Part shown: positions 10,951 to 20,455 of the stretch, piece after piece
Position numbering within the stretch: the stretch's first letter is position 1
How the letters are laid out: each line of letters starts with the position of its first letter
Assembly: GCA_014529385.2 (NCBI GenBank)
Contig: CM043963.1
Coordinates: forward strand, 103,146,912 to 103,210,911
Direction of reading: 5' to 3'
DNA length: 64,000 nt
From: Adiantum capillus-veneris
Taxonomy: Eukaryota > Streptophyta > Polypodiopsida > Polypodiales > Pteridaceae
Made by a program: the position numbers and the translations under genes
Notes under the pieces: model-generated
Told to the model about the DNA's origin: nothing
Database searches by the model: none
What the model saw: the letters and a program-made list of their open reading frames with translations, nothing else

Positions 10951-13014
10951 GTACATAAGTGGCACACATGATGGCCTCAAGCCAAAAAGAATGCGGCAAA
11001 GCTTGACTTTTCACCATACATCGTGCCATTTTCGTCAGTGACCTGTTTTTCCTCTCAGCAACACCATTTTGCTGAGGTGTATAAGGCACTGTACATTGGT
11101 GTTTTATCCCACGACTAGCCACAAATGCATTAAATTCATGAGACATATACTCCCCCCCCTCGATCGGAATGGAGGGTGCCCATAGTACATTTCGAGACAT
11201 TTTCAGCCATAGCCAGAAATTGTTTGAAGCACATAAAAACTTCAGACTTCGCTTTAAGCGGAAATACCCATGCATACCTGGAGTAATCATCAATGAAAGT
11301 CACGAAGTACAGGTAATTGCCCAAGGACGGAGTTTGCATGGGCCCACAAACATCACTATGCACAAGCTGCAACTTGCATGTGGCCCGAACTGAACCATCC
11401 TTTGGAAACTTAGAACGCTGCATCTTACCCAAAATACAGCCTTCACAAACATGTTTGATAGGTGCTTCAAGAGGTGGCAAAGAATCAACCATATCAGATT
11501 TCTGCAAACGCAGCAAACTGGCAAAATTCAGATGACCAAAACGTGCATGCCAAAGTTTTGCATCTGAAATAGCCCTTGAATCTGCCACAGCATTTGCAAA
11601 ATTTTGTCCACACTTGTCATACAAAGTGAGCTTATACAACCCACGGCACAAAAGCCCAGACGCAACAATTTCATCACCAAAACTGAGATCATGAACTGTA
11701 TATCTGTCATCCACAAATTTGACTAAAAGTCCAAGTCTAGCAAGTGCGGATACAGACAAGAGATTCTTCTTGATCCCACGTACATAAAGTGCATCAACAA
11801 GTGTGAAGGAGCTTCCATTAGCAGTAGTGAGCACAATCTTTCCAACTCCCTGAACTGGATAAGAGGCGTTGTTGGCACAAGTGACTGAATTCCCATGAGG
11901 GACAGACTCGAGAGAGGTAAACAATTCACGATGTGAGGTAATGTGCTTTGTAGCACCACTGTCGAAATACCACACATGTGAATCTGCAGCAACTGACAAG
12001 TATGCATCATGGATAGCAGGATTGTAAGTGCACTCTGCGCTAAACGCCCATTCTGCATCAACATCAGCATTACAGTCTCCTTTCACAGAAGACTCAACAA
12101 TGGCTGCATTTGTAGTGGAACCAGCATTTGTAGTGGAACCACCCTCTTTCTTCTTAGCCTCTTTGGCCTTCAACTTAGGACACGACTTGATCAAGTGATC
12201 ATTGGCTTTACAATAATGGCAACACATATTCGTTTTTCCCTTATCACCAGAATTGCCAGACGAAGTGCTGCCAGCAGAAGCATTAGGAACATAATTTTTG
12301 CCACTCGCAGCAAAACCATAAGAAGTGGTTGCATTACTGTTACCACCCTTTCTTTGAGAAGCAATAAAAGCCTGTTCAACTGCACGTTGCCTAGTTCTGT
12401 TTTTTCTGGAAAGTGACTCTTGCAATAGCAATGTGCATAATGCATCAAACTTAACAACTTCAGGATTTCCTTGGGTCATCAATCTCCAAGTACTAGCAAA
12501 AGTCTGGTAGGAACCTGGTAAGGCATCAAGAACAGTCTGCACAAGGGAACTGTCTGAAATGACTTCACCTGCCGAAATAAGTTGCTCATTGATATCCTTG
12601 ACACTAGCAAGTAAAGTGTCCATATCATCTTCCTCATGCATAATCTTCAACTCCAGCTCTTTACACAGCGTTTTGCAGATTTTGCTGAACGGATGTGAGG
12701 AACAATGGTGTGCTTCACACACAACGCAATCAATGCATGAGCCTGCGCATCCTTAACATCCCAATGAGCTTGTTCTGTCGTAGGCAAAACAACTCTAACA
12801 GCTACAATCCTTGCAGCAAGACCTGCAACATCCTCAACATCGCCTACATCCTCAGAACCAGGGCGTACATAAATGCCTTGCACAATGTTCCAGACACCCT
12901 TTGACACAAGAACATGTTGCATCATATAAGCCCACACTGGGGTAGTTGTCCCCATCCAACCTGTCCTCAGCAGCAAACATCTTGAACACATCTGTGTTGT
13001 TGTTGTCAGCCATG
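10951..13014 (-). pseudogene. gag, protease and integrase 5' part of element C
   Basis: On the minus strand gag starts at 13014 (MADNNNTDVFKMFAAEDRLD). A one-base insertion near 12940 shifts frame before VWAYMMQHVLVSKGVW, and a second break near 12680 moves to the frame with LELKIMHEEDDMDTLL. Then come a zinc knuckle CCHYCKANDHLIKSC, protease WYFDSGATKHITS, pre-integrase LWHARFGHLN, and integrase LVHSDVCGPM with a break at LHSDRGG. The frame then resumes as EYMSHEFNAF and PQQNGVAERKNRS and stops at the TIR element. The protease motif is intact, but the gag and integrase breaks make it non-functional. Confidence 0.9.
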
Positions 13015-13359
13015 GTAAATGCTGCACCTAATGTGAAAACTGCCCGAAAATAGGAGAAACGAAGCGGAAACAACCTGTGCTATATAGCACAAACCGTAGA
13101 AAACTATAAGGCACCTGTTATGCAGAAAATGGCACTGATAGAAATTCTACACAAAATGATGAAATAGCCTGTGCAGTACTGCCTGTAGTGCAAACGGAGG
13201 CCGAAATGAGCCCAAATCAAAATTCTGAGTAGACCAAGCTCTTCGAGCTTTCCCAAAATATTTGTCGACCTGCGAACGCTTGCCAAAGCTCACTGAAATC
13301 GGAGAAAGTGAGCAGGCGTGTGCTGGAGCAGCTGGCGACTAAGCCCGGGAGGACGTGAC

Positions 13360-13373
13360 CTGCTATGATACCA
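13360..13373 (-). promoter_or_regulatory. Primer-binding site of element C
   Basis: The minus strand reads TGGTATCATAGCAG next to the 5' LTR, one base different from the usual tRNA-iMet primer site. Element B has the same variant at its own site, which may point to related lineages. Confidence 0.75.
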
Positions 13374-13375
13374 AT

Positions 13376-13602
13376 TGTTGGAATTAGGGTTGCAGAGAAA
13401 CACACACAGCTTGGAGAAGACGAAGGAAGCTCAAGGCACACAATAGAGAGTGTGTTACTTAGTGTGAAATGGAAAGATGGATAGCCCTAGAGTGATGGGC
13501 GTATATACAATGCACGGGGGAAAGAACCTCCTAAAGAGGGAAAAAATGCCCCGTTGGTCCTAGTGTGTTCACACACATCACTACCACATGTATATGGTAA
13601 CA
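13376..13602 (-). repeat. 5' LTR of element C
   Basis: 227 bp, TGTTGG...GTAACA, and nearly identical to 7166-7390. The purine-rich host target follows at 13603-13608. Confidence 0.92.
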
Positions 13603-13603
13603 A

Positions 13604-16406
13604 AAAATTGATCTCTACAAGACAATTGGACGATGAAGGTCACAACATTGCATTCAGAAGCAAATGGTGGAAGATCTCAAAGGGATCTTTGGTGGTTGCC
13701 AAGGGAGAAAAGGTTGGTACACTTTACTTGTGTACTGCTAGCACACAACCTTCAGCTTGTGCAACAACTATAGAAGTCGACAGTGTGGTGTGGCACTATC
13801 GGCGGCTTGGGCATATGAGTGCCAAAGGAATGCAAATCCTTCAAACAAAGAAGCTTCTACCAGGTTTGAAAGAAATGGACTTAGAGTTCTGTGAAGATTG
13901 TGTTTATGGTAAACAAAAGAGGGTAAAATTTGAAAAATATGGAAATGAAAGAAAAAATAAAAAACTTGAGTTGGTTCATTCTAACGTTTGGGGTCTTGCA
14001 AGTACACCATCACTTGGTGGCTCATTGTACTATGTAACATTCATAGACGATGTGACTAGGAAAACATGGGTTTATGTGATGAAGAATAAATCCGATGTGT
14101 TTTTCATATTTCAAAGGTGGAAAGCCTTTGTGGAGAATGAAACAGGTACTCAGGTTAAATGCCTTTGATCCGACAATGGAGGCTAATATTGCAGCCAAGA
14201 TTTTGAAATCTTTTGTGCTAGTAATGGCATTTGAAGGCAAAGAACAACCCCAAGGACACCTCAACAAAACCGCATTTCCGAAAGGATAAACAGAACAATC
14301 ATGGGGAGAGCACGAAGCATGCGGCTACATGTAGGCCTACCACTTGAGCTTTGGGTGGAAGCTATAAGTACGTCTGCGTACTTAATAAACTAGTCACCCT
14401 CAACGGAATTGGATGAGGGAGTTCCAGAAGAGGCATGGAGAGGTAAACTGATGAATGATGCATTTCTCAAAGTGTTTGGGTGTGAGGCTTTCATGCACAT
14501 AGATATAAGCCTAAGATCAAAGCTAGATGCAAAGTCCAAAAAGTGTTTCTTCATTGGCTATGGAGAAGGTGACTTTGGGTATCGCCTATGGAATTCTGAA
14601 GATGGTAAAATCTTTAAAAGTAAGGATGTAATTTTCAACGAACAAAATATGTACAAAGGTTACTTGGAAAGAAAACAAACAAAACAGACAGATAATGAGT
14701 AGATGGAGCTTGAGGACGGTGAAGAATCAAGGACAACTAACAGTGACAATGTGCAACAATGTCAACCCAAATGAAGAGCCTCAACCTATTCCCCGAAGAT
14801 CTACAAGAGCAAGTAGACCTTCAGAAAGGTTCATCCCATCCTTCAACCATCTCTTGATCTCAGATTCTGGAGAGCCAGAATCATACAAAGAAGTTATACA
14901 TCACGAATCCAAAGAAGAATGGATGAAGAGCATGCAAGTGGAGATGGACTCACTACATCACAACCAAACATGGTAGTTGGTTGCCTAAAAGTAAGCACAC
15001 ACTTCAAAACAAATGGGTGTACAAGCTGAAGGAAGAAAAGGTACAAGTTTACGCTTGTGGTAAAATGGTTTTCTTAAAAGAAAGGTATTGACTTCAATGA
15101 AATATTTTCTCTTGTTTTAAAAATGAACCCAATTAGGCTTGTCTTAAGCCTTGTGGCTGCTCATGATCTAAATCTTGAGCAAATGGATGTAAATACGGCA
15201 TTCCCTCACGGTGACTTAGAGAAGGAAATTTACATGCTCAACCAAAGGGGTATGAAGTAAAAGGTAAGGAGAAAATGGTTTGCAGATTAAAGAAGAGCTT
15301 GTATGGTTTAAAGCAAGCATCAAGACAATGGTGCTTGAAGTTCGATTGATGGATGTTGGATCATGGATTCACAAGATGCATCTCGGATCACCGCATCTAC
15401 ACGAAGAATTTGGGAGATGGGAAGTTCATCATCCTAATGTTGTATGTTGATGACATGTTGATTGCAAGTGCTAACATGCAGGACATCATAGACCTAAAAG
15501 AGGAGCTGTTTAAATCTTTTTCAATGAAAGATTTAGGTGCTGCAAAGAGGATACTTGGTAAGAAGATATCAAGGGAAAGGACGAAGAAGACAATAAAGCT
15601 ATCTCAAGAGGATTACATCAAGAAGGTATTAGAAAGGTTTGCAATGCAAAATGCAAAAACGGTTTTTACACCTTTGGCTGGTCACTTTAAATTAACCAAG
15701 GATATGTGTCCAAAGACACAAGAGGAGATAGCCCATATGTCTAAAGCTCCATATGGTGCAATGGTAGGTTCTCTTATGTATGCTATGGTATGGGACAAGG
15801 CTAGACATTGCACATGCAGTGGGAGTTGTAAGTAGGTTCATGGACAACCCAGGTAAATTGCACTGGCAAGCTGTGGAATGGATACTCAGGTATCTAAAAG
15901 GGACAACAAATAATGCTTTGTATTTTGGAGGAACTGATAATTTTCTAGAAGGGTATGTTGATGCACATATGGCAGGTGACAAAGATACTCGAAGGAGCAC
16001 TACTGGCTAGGTCTTCATGGTTGGAGACACAGTAGTAACCTGGGCTTCAAAGCTGCAGAAAGTGGTCGCATTTTCTACCACGGAAGCAGAGTATGTAGCA
16101 ATGACGGAAGCAAGCAAAGAAATTATGTGGCTTCACATATTCTTAGAAGAGCTTGGATTCAAACAAGACAATTGTGTCTTGTACAGTGATATTTAAAGCG
16201 CTATCCATCTTGCGAAGAACTCGGCCTTTCACTCAAGGACAAAGCACATTGAGGTGAGATATCATTTCATACGCACTCTTTTGGAAGAGGGACAACTAAA
16301 GCTAGAAAAGGTGCATACAAGTGAAAATCCTATAGACATGTTTACAAAGGTGGTCAACAAGGGGAAGTTAAGCTTTTGCTTATCTTCAATCGGCATTCAA
16401 GGATAA
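13604..16406 (+). pseudogene. pol of copia element A (protease end to RNase H), decayed
   Basis: It continues element A after the C insertion: LISTRQLDDEG, pre-integrase WHYRRLGHMSAKGM, integrase LELVHSNVWGLAS and FIDDVTRKTWVYVM. A TGA replaces the Arg codon of the LRSDNGG block at about 14166, and a second stop replaces the Glu after GG. A later segment reads FGCEAFMHID and GYRLWNSEDGKIF. Reverse transcriptase is broken at about 14976-15350, then continues with LMLYVDDMLIASANM; a frameshift follows near 15790, then RNase H with STTEAEYVAM and HLAKNSAFHSRTKH. It ends at 16406. Confidence 0.88.
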
Positions 16407-16466
16407 GAAGCCAGGATGGAAAGCAGTCATAGGTTTGGTTTGGACGTCAGTCTCCAAGTGGGAGAT

Positions 16467-17177
16467 TGTTAAGTATGGAGCTTGATTTACCCCTTGTAAT
16501 TTTCTGTGTTAAAAACACACATTTGTAAGGCCTCCATTACGAAGAGAGCCATCGTGCGTAAAGAAAAATAACTCGCCGGAAAATAAAATCACTCGTCGGA
16601 AATCAAAATTTTAACAGAATATTCCTTTTCGTTAGAATATTATGGTCGGCCGGCGGCCTGAAAGTGGTCAAAAAACGACCGGCCGGTTGGCCGGTGAGTG
16701 GTGGTCGGTGGTCGGAAGTCAATGGGGCCGAATTCAAAAGTGAACTTGTCTTGTCAAGGGTGGCCACACATGGGCGGATTGGAGGGTTCGATTTGGACTT
16801 ATCTACACAAGGGCGGCTACACATGGCTGCCTCTCATGAGAGAGGGCAGCCCTTTTGGCCTATAAAAGGAGGCCATTTCTACACACATTACATAGTGTGA
16901 AGTTGATGCAACAAGGTGGGTGTGAGGCGGTGAGAGTGAAGCAAGGCAGGAGCTCCAAAAGGGTACCGGTATAATCCCTTTGTAACCTACTTCTTGTTTT
17001 GAAGTACTAAAGCCATTGAGTGGCTGCTTTCCCGTGGACGTAACCCACATTGGGTGAACCACGTATATCGTGTGAACTCTCTCTCTCTCTACTCTATAAT
17101 CTCTTGTGTGTGTAAATTATCCCTCTCCATTAAGTAATCTACTAAATATCTACTTAGCTACACAATATTTCCTAACA
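16467..17177 (+). repeat. 3' LTR of element A
   Basis: 711 bp from TGTTAAGTATGG to CCTAACA, preceded by the polypurine tract CAAGTGGGAGA. It holds a GC-rich block (GGCCGGCCGG-type, 16646-16700) and a short (CT)n run near 17080. It is complete, unlike the split and shortened 5' copy. Confidence 0.9.
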
Positions 17178-17232
17178 GAGAGAACCAATGCTAGCACAAG
17201 CCACGAGAGAGAAAGCCTGATATGCATAATCG

Positions 17233-17280
17233 ACATAGTTAGCCAACTATGCTTAAAAGGGCATAGTTAGCCAACTATGC
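17233..17280. repeat. Two tandem 20-bp palindromes
   Basis: CATAGTTAGCCAACTATG occurs at 17234-17251 and again within 17261-17280, with 28-bp spacing. Each copy can form an 8-bp stem with a 4-base AGCC loop. No function is visible; the remaining sequence of 17178-17430 shows nothing coding. Confidence 0.6.
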
Positions 17281-17429
17281 CTAGAAAGGTATGGTTGTGC
17301 AAACTAAGTTGGTGCAACCAGTTACCACTATAGCGTTGTTAGACCCGTCATCCACAAATTGTAATCGAGCTCTCTCTACGTGACACCGTGTGGAAATTTT
17401 TCATGAAGTGTAGAGTCTAGGCCCTCTCC

Positions 17430-17612
17430 CACGACACTAATTGACACCTCCTTTTATGGAGGGGATCTATAGTCCCAGATTCTTGTTGATCGTGGACCAT
17501 CCGATCCATTTGGAGGAAAAATATGGATTGGATGGCGTGGTTTGATCCTATGACCTCCCCGTCATGGAGCGAAGGTCTTACCACTCCGCTAGCGCACACG
17601 CTTTGTTATATA
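17430..17612 (-). mobile_element. tRNA-related SINE-like sequence (minus strand)
   Basis: Read on the minus strand, GCGCTAGCGGAGTGGTAAG resembles a tRNA A box, and GGATCAAACC about 35 bases later resembles a B box. A tRNA-like anticodon arm lies between them and a roughly 110-bp non-tRNA body follows (17430-17530). The body runs well past the tRNA end and the acceptor stem does not close, so a pol III-derived SINE or tRNA-like fragment is more likely than a working tRNA gene. No clear target duplication was found. Confidence 0.5.
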
Positions 17613-17657
17613 AAGAAAAATGTAGCGTTATGTTAAGTAATTTTGGCACGTCCGCTA

Positions 17658-17795
17658 TCCTAGTTCACACCGAGTTTACACCAAGTTCACAGTTAGTTCA
17701 CACCACCAAAATGCAGTGCACATATCTAGCAAAGTTCACATCGAGTTCACGTTTGCCCGAGTTTACACTTAGTTTACAGCTAGTCCACACTTGAG
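17658..17795. repeat. Degenerate short repeats of AGTTCACA
   Basis: Ten or so imperfect copies of AGTTCACA or AGTTTACA, often followed by CCGAG or GTTAG, are spaced irregularly. Nothing coding. They could be an old simple repeat or a decayed MITE, and they sit in the presumed 5' intergenic region of the siderophore synthetase gene. Confidence 0.5.
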
Positions 17796-17899
17796 ATCAA
17801 TGGTTGTGATCTTCACCCACATGTTGATTTTCAATCATAGATTCCCTCTAAAATTGAGATATCATCTAGTGAAGAGATAGAACATCCCCCTCAAAAATC

Positions 17900-18097
17900 A
17901 GGACGCGGTCAACAAGTGCTAGCTCAGTTGGTAGAGCAAGAGCCCTCTGTGTATAAGGTTTTGGATTCAAACCCCCTTGACAACTTGTGTGTTGGTCGGA
18001 AAGACTCACCTTAAGAGTCAGGCTTCCTCCACCTATGGGGATTAGGGGTGTGTGTTGTAATTTCAAAGTTCTAAGTAATTCTCCAAAGAAAAAAAAA
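17900..18097 (+). mobile_element. tRNA-derived SINE-like element with A-tail just upstream of the NIS gene
   Basis: A box TAGCTCAGTTGG (17920-17931) and B box GATTCAAACCC (17964-17974) have tRNA-like spacing. About 110 bp of unrelated body and an A-rich tail (AAAGAAAAAAAAA, 18085-18097) follow. This head-body-tail order is that of plant SINEs. The tail ends about 60 bp before the ATG of the siderophore synthetase gene, so the element may contribute to its 5' UTR or promoter. Ends are approximate because no target duplication is obvious. Confidence 0.62.
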
Positions 18098-18156
18098 TCA
18101 AGATTCGGTTTTGAATATGATGTAGCTTTGTCGCAAGAGCTGCCAGCGGGAAATTA

Positions 18157-20280
18157 ATGTCCACCGAAGGGAAAGTGCTCACTGGGCAAAACCAGACTCC
18201 AGAGTCCAGCGACCTTTTACAAAAGCTGTATTCCTCCTTACAAAACCTGGCTGTTCGCGAACAGTTCACTCATCCACACAGTCCCACTCCCAACATCGTC
18301 ATGCCGCTCATAGTCTCCTCACATGAGCAGCTCTACTCTTCCGCCACAGCTAACAAGCCTGCCTCTACGACGTCCTGCTTGTTGCATGTGTCGCCCACCA
18401 CCTTCTTCCACGACAAGGCCCACAACGGAGTCGTTTCTCGCCTTCTTGGCTGCCTCGTCAATGAGCATCTGGCGGAAGCTCATCTTCTGGAGACTTCAGC
18501 GCTTCCGCCCAATTTATCGGCTGCCGCCAGCTCTAGAGGACGAGCTCCCGCTTTCAGTTATTGGCTGTGTATATCTAGTCCAGCGGCCATAGGCGAAAAT
18601 AACACTTTCTGGGTTCCTCTTCGCAATGTGCCGCTTGGGGCGCTGCCAGCTGATGATGAAGAAGACTGCTCAAAGTTAGCCAACGGCAGATCACCACGTG
18701 TACGCTTGCTCGACCCAGAAGACTTAGGATTTCCAGTACTGGAGACTACGGCGACCGGAAACGTGGTTGCTGTGCCAGGAGCGCGACGGATCATGGAGCA
18801 GCTTGGCCGCTGGCACCCCGACATAGCTGACAAGGCCACGATGGAGCTGGTCACGCAGGAAATGGAGAATTCTGCCTTGCACCAGAAGACTGCTTACCTT
18901 CGCTGCCTGCAAGAACGCCTCCCTCCGCTAGAGCTCGCCACAGCCTCTGCCATCGAGTGGGAGCACAGCATTATCGAAGGCCATGCCACACATCCCATGC
19001 ACAAGTCGCGCTTTGCTGTGCCTCCCACCCTTCCCATTTGTCCTGACAAAGATCTGCGCTTTCCCACCATCCACTTCTTTGCTGTGTCACGCTCTCTCGT
19101 GACCATTCGCGGCCCTTTCAACGAGCTCATTTCCCCACTGCTTCATGGCTGCACAGACGCCATAGATTGGCGCAACGAGACCGTGGTCCCAGTCCACGAA
19201 CTACAGCTGCCTAATGTCCACGCCAAGTTTCCTCAGGCTCGCCAGCTCACGTTCACGCAGCCAGCGCGCGCGCAGGTTTCCTTGCGCACCGTGATCATAG
19301 AAGCGCTGCCACACCTCAACCTGAAGCTTTCACTGGGAGTGAAAGTGAGCTCGTGCATGCGCACCATCTCGCCGTGGTCCACCCACATCGGTCCCAGCTT
19401 CACCCCTATTGCAGAGCGTCTCATTGAAAACCAGGAGCTCCTCCAGTTGTGTAACGAGCTGGCTAGCGTGGTTATAGCGGATGCCGATCCCGAGTACGCA
19501 AGGCATTTCAGCTGCATCATCCGCCAGGATGCGCAATCTCTGGCGGAGCCTCGCGGAGAGCTTGTAATTGTGTGTGCCGCTTTGGCGGAAAAGGCCTGCA
19601 GCCTTCAGGAGGGTGCAGAATCAGTGGTGAGCTCCATTCTTCGACTTAACACCCAAGAGCAGCGCTCCCGCTTCTTCGGCCACTATGCCAGACGTTTCCT
19701 TCAAGCATTTTTACCGCCTCTGTACAAGCATGGCGTAAGCTTTGAGGCGCATTTACAGAACGTGCTGGCTCGATTCCGGCGGAAGTGCGGCGGCGATCCG
19801 GTGGCGGACGACGGGTGCACAGACTGGGAGCTTGTGGGCTTCACGGTACGAGACTTGGGAGGGATAAAGGTGCACCAGACGACGCTGCGGAAGACCACGG
19901 GGGGCCTGCAGGTGGAGGTGTGGAACGAGGAGGCCAGCGTGATTGCGAGAGACGTAGAGGAGGTTCACGATGTTGCATTTCATACGATGGTGCAGTGCCA
20001 TTTGCATCGAATGGCCCGGGCGCTGGGCGTGCATCATGATGGCTCCGGCTGGGAATTCATCAGACGTGAGCTTCACGCCCTTCTGCCCGCCCACTGCCCC
20101 ACGCGTCGCCTGTGGCTGCACAGCCCTACCGCCCACTTCAAGGCCTTTCTCTCTATGAAGCTTCATGGCTTGTACCGTGATTATCTCTACACCGAAGTTC
20201 CCAATCTTATTGTCTGCACACCTCTCACCGAAGATGGCACCACTTATAAAGTCTCGCGAGACCGACCTCTTGTTTGCTAA
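18157..20280 (+). CDS. IucA/IucC-family siderophore synthetase (NIS synthetase)
   Basis: An uninterrupted 707-codon frame. It resembles NRPS-independent siderophore synthetases, which use ATP to adenylate a carboxylate (citrate or 2-oxoglutarate type) and join it to an amine or alcohol, making siderophores such as aerobactin or rhizoferrin. Visible motifs: nucleotide-binding GHATHPMHKSR (residues 275-285), SLVTIRGPF (313-321), KLSLGVKVSSCMRTISP (390-406), and the C-terminal domain with HGVSFEAHLQN (525-535), RDLGGIKV (565-572) and the final helix KAFLSMKLHGLYRDYLY (from 662). Bacterial members are usually 570-620 residues; the extra length lies mostly before the HPMHK motif. The start is the first ATG after an in-frame stop at 18118. 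There is no evident signal peptide, so a cytosolic site is likely. The gene is GC-rich compared with the AT-rich flanks. Substrate class cannot be told, and no partner gene is nearby. Confidence 0.9.
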   Translation: MSTEGKVLTGQNQTPESSDLLQKLYSSLQNLAVREQFTHPHSPTPNIVMPLIVSSHEQLYSSATANKPASTTSCLLHVSPTTFFHDKAHNGVVSRLLGCLVNEHLAEAHLLETSALPPNLSAAASSRGRAPAFSYWLCISSPAAIGENNTFWVPLRNVPLGALPADDEEDCSKLANGRSPRVRLLDPEDLGFPVLETTATGNVVAVPGARRIMEQLGRWHPDIADKATMELVTQEMENSALHQKTAYLRCLQERLPPLELATASAIEWEHSIIEGHATHPMHKSRFAVPPTLPICPDKDLRFPTIHFFAVSRSLVTIRGPFNELISPLLHGCTDAIDWRNETVVPVHELQLPNVHAKFPQARQLTFTQPARAQVSLRTVIIEALPHLNLKLSLGVKVSSCMRTISPWSTHIGPSFTPIAERLIENQELLQLCNELASVVIADADPEYARHFSCIIRQDAQSLAEPRGELVIVCAALAEKACSLQEGAESVVSSILRLNTQEQRSRFFGHYARRFLQAFLPPLYKHGVSFEAHLQNVLARFRRKCGGDPVADDGCTDWELVGFTVRDLGGIKVHQTTLRKTTGGLQVEVWNEEASVIARDVEEVHDVAFHTMVQCHLHRMARALGVHHDGSGWEFIRRELHALLPAHCPTRRLWLHSPTAHFKAFLSMKLHGLYRDYLYTEVPNLIVCTPLTEDGTTYKVSRDRPLVC

Positions 20281-20287
20281 CAACCAG

Positions 20288-20371
20288 GTGAGTGGTGTAA
20301 GTATATTTATATGGTAGTAACACACACACACACAGAGTAAATTTTAAGCATTTCACCTTTCCTACATGCAG
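20288..20371 (+). other. Probable intron in the 3' UTR of the NIS synthetase gene
   Basis: CAG followed by GTGAGT seven bases after the stop codon is a consensus plant 5' splice site. CTTTCCTACATGCAG, ending at 20371, is a good pyrimidine-rich 3' splice site, giving an intron of 84 bp, within the usual plant minimum range. A stop codon lies before the intron, so the splice would not alter the protein. If confirmed by cDNA, it would show that the gene is a spliced eukaryotic transcript. Confidence 0.55.
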
Positions 20372-20455
20372 CAAAGCTTTCTTTGTAAGAGCAGTTTTGT
20401 ACGGGTTGTATCGAACCCTTTCGCCTGATAGAATAGCACATGCTGCCTGCTTTTC

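Larger units (their letters stand above)
7166..13602 (-). mobile_element. Ty1/copia LTR retrotransposon C (minus strand), nested in A
   Basis: LTRs at 7166-7390 and 13376-13602 begin TGTTGGAATTAGGG and end ATATGGTAACA. The flanks are AAAAT at 7161-7165 and A-rich AAAAAT at 13603-13608, consistent with a 5-bp TSD in an A-run. On the minus strand, PBS TGGTATCATAGCAGG follows the 5' LTR and the polypurine tract CCAGGGGGGATT precedes the 3' LTR. Removing C rejoins the protease frame of element A. A 1.3-kb TIR element sits in its integrase gene. Confidence 0.93.
551..17177 (+). mobile_element. Ty1/copia LTR retrotransposon A (plus strand), with nested insertions
   Basis: A degenerate copia element bounded by LTRs that begin TGTTAAGTA and end CCTAACA. 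The 5' LTR is split by element B (551-654 and 5737-6024), and the 3' LTR is 16467-17177. A primer-binding site follows the 5' LTR and a purine-rich tract (CAAGTGGGAGA) precedes the 3' LTR. The flanks GACAG (546-550) and GAGAG (17178-17182) match at 4 of 5 bases and are probably a decayed TSD. The gene order gag, protease, integrase, reverse transcriptase, RNase H identifies Ty1/copia. Element C splits the protease region. Many stops and frameshifts show that it cannot encode its own proteins. Confidence 0.92.

Noticed and set aside
17911-17985. A functional tRNA gene
   Set aside because: A and B boxes are present, but the acceptor and anticodon stems do not pair well and a SINE-like body and A-tail follow.
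18157-20280. Bacterial contamination as the source of the NIS gene
   Set aside because: No bacterial neighbours or ribosome-binding site are seen. A SINE-like element, splice-site consensus and AATAAA flank it, with plant retroelements on both sides. It remains to be tested with reads.
18558-20331. Minus-strand open frames opposite the NIS synthetase
   Set aside because: They are shadows of a GC-rich coding sequence and lack any recognisable motif.
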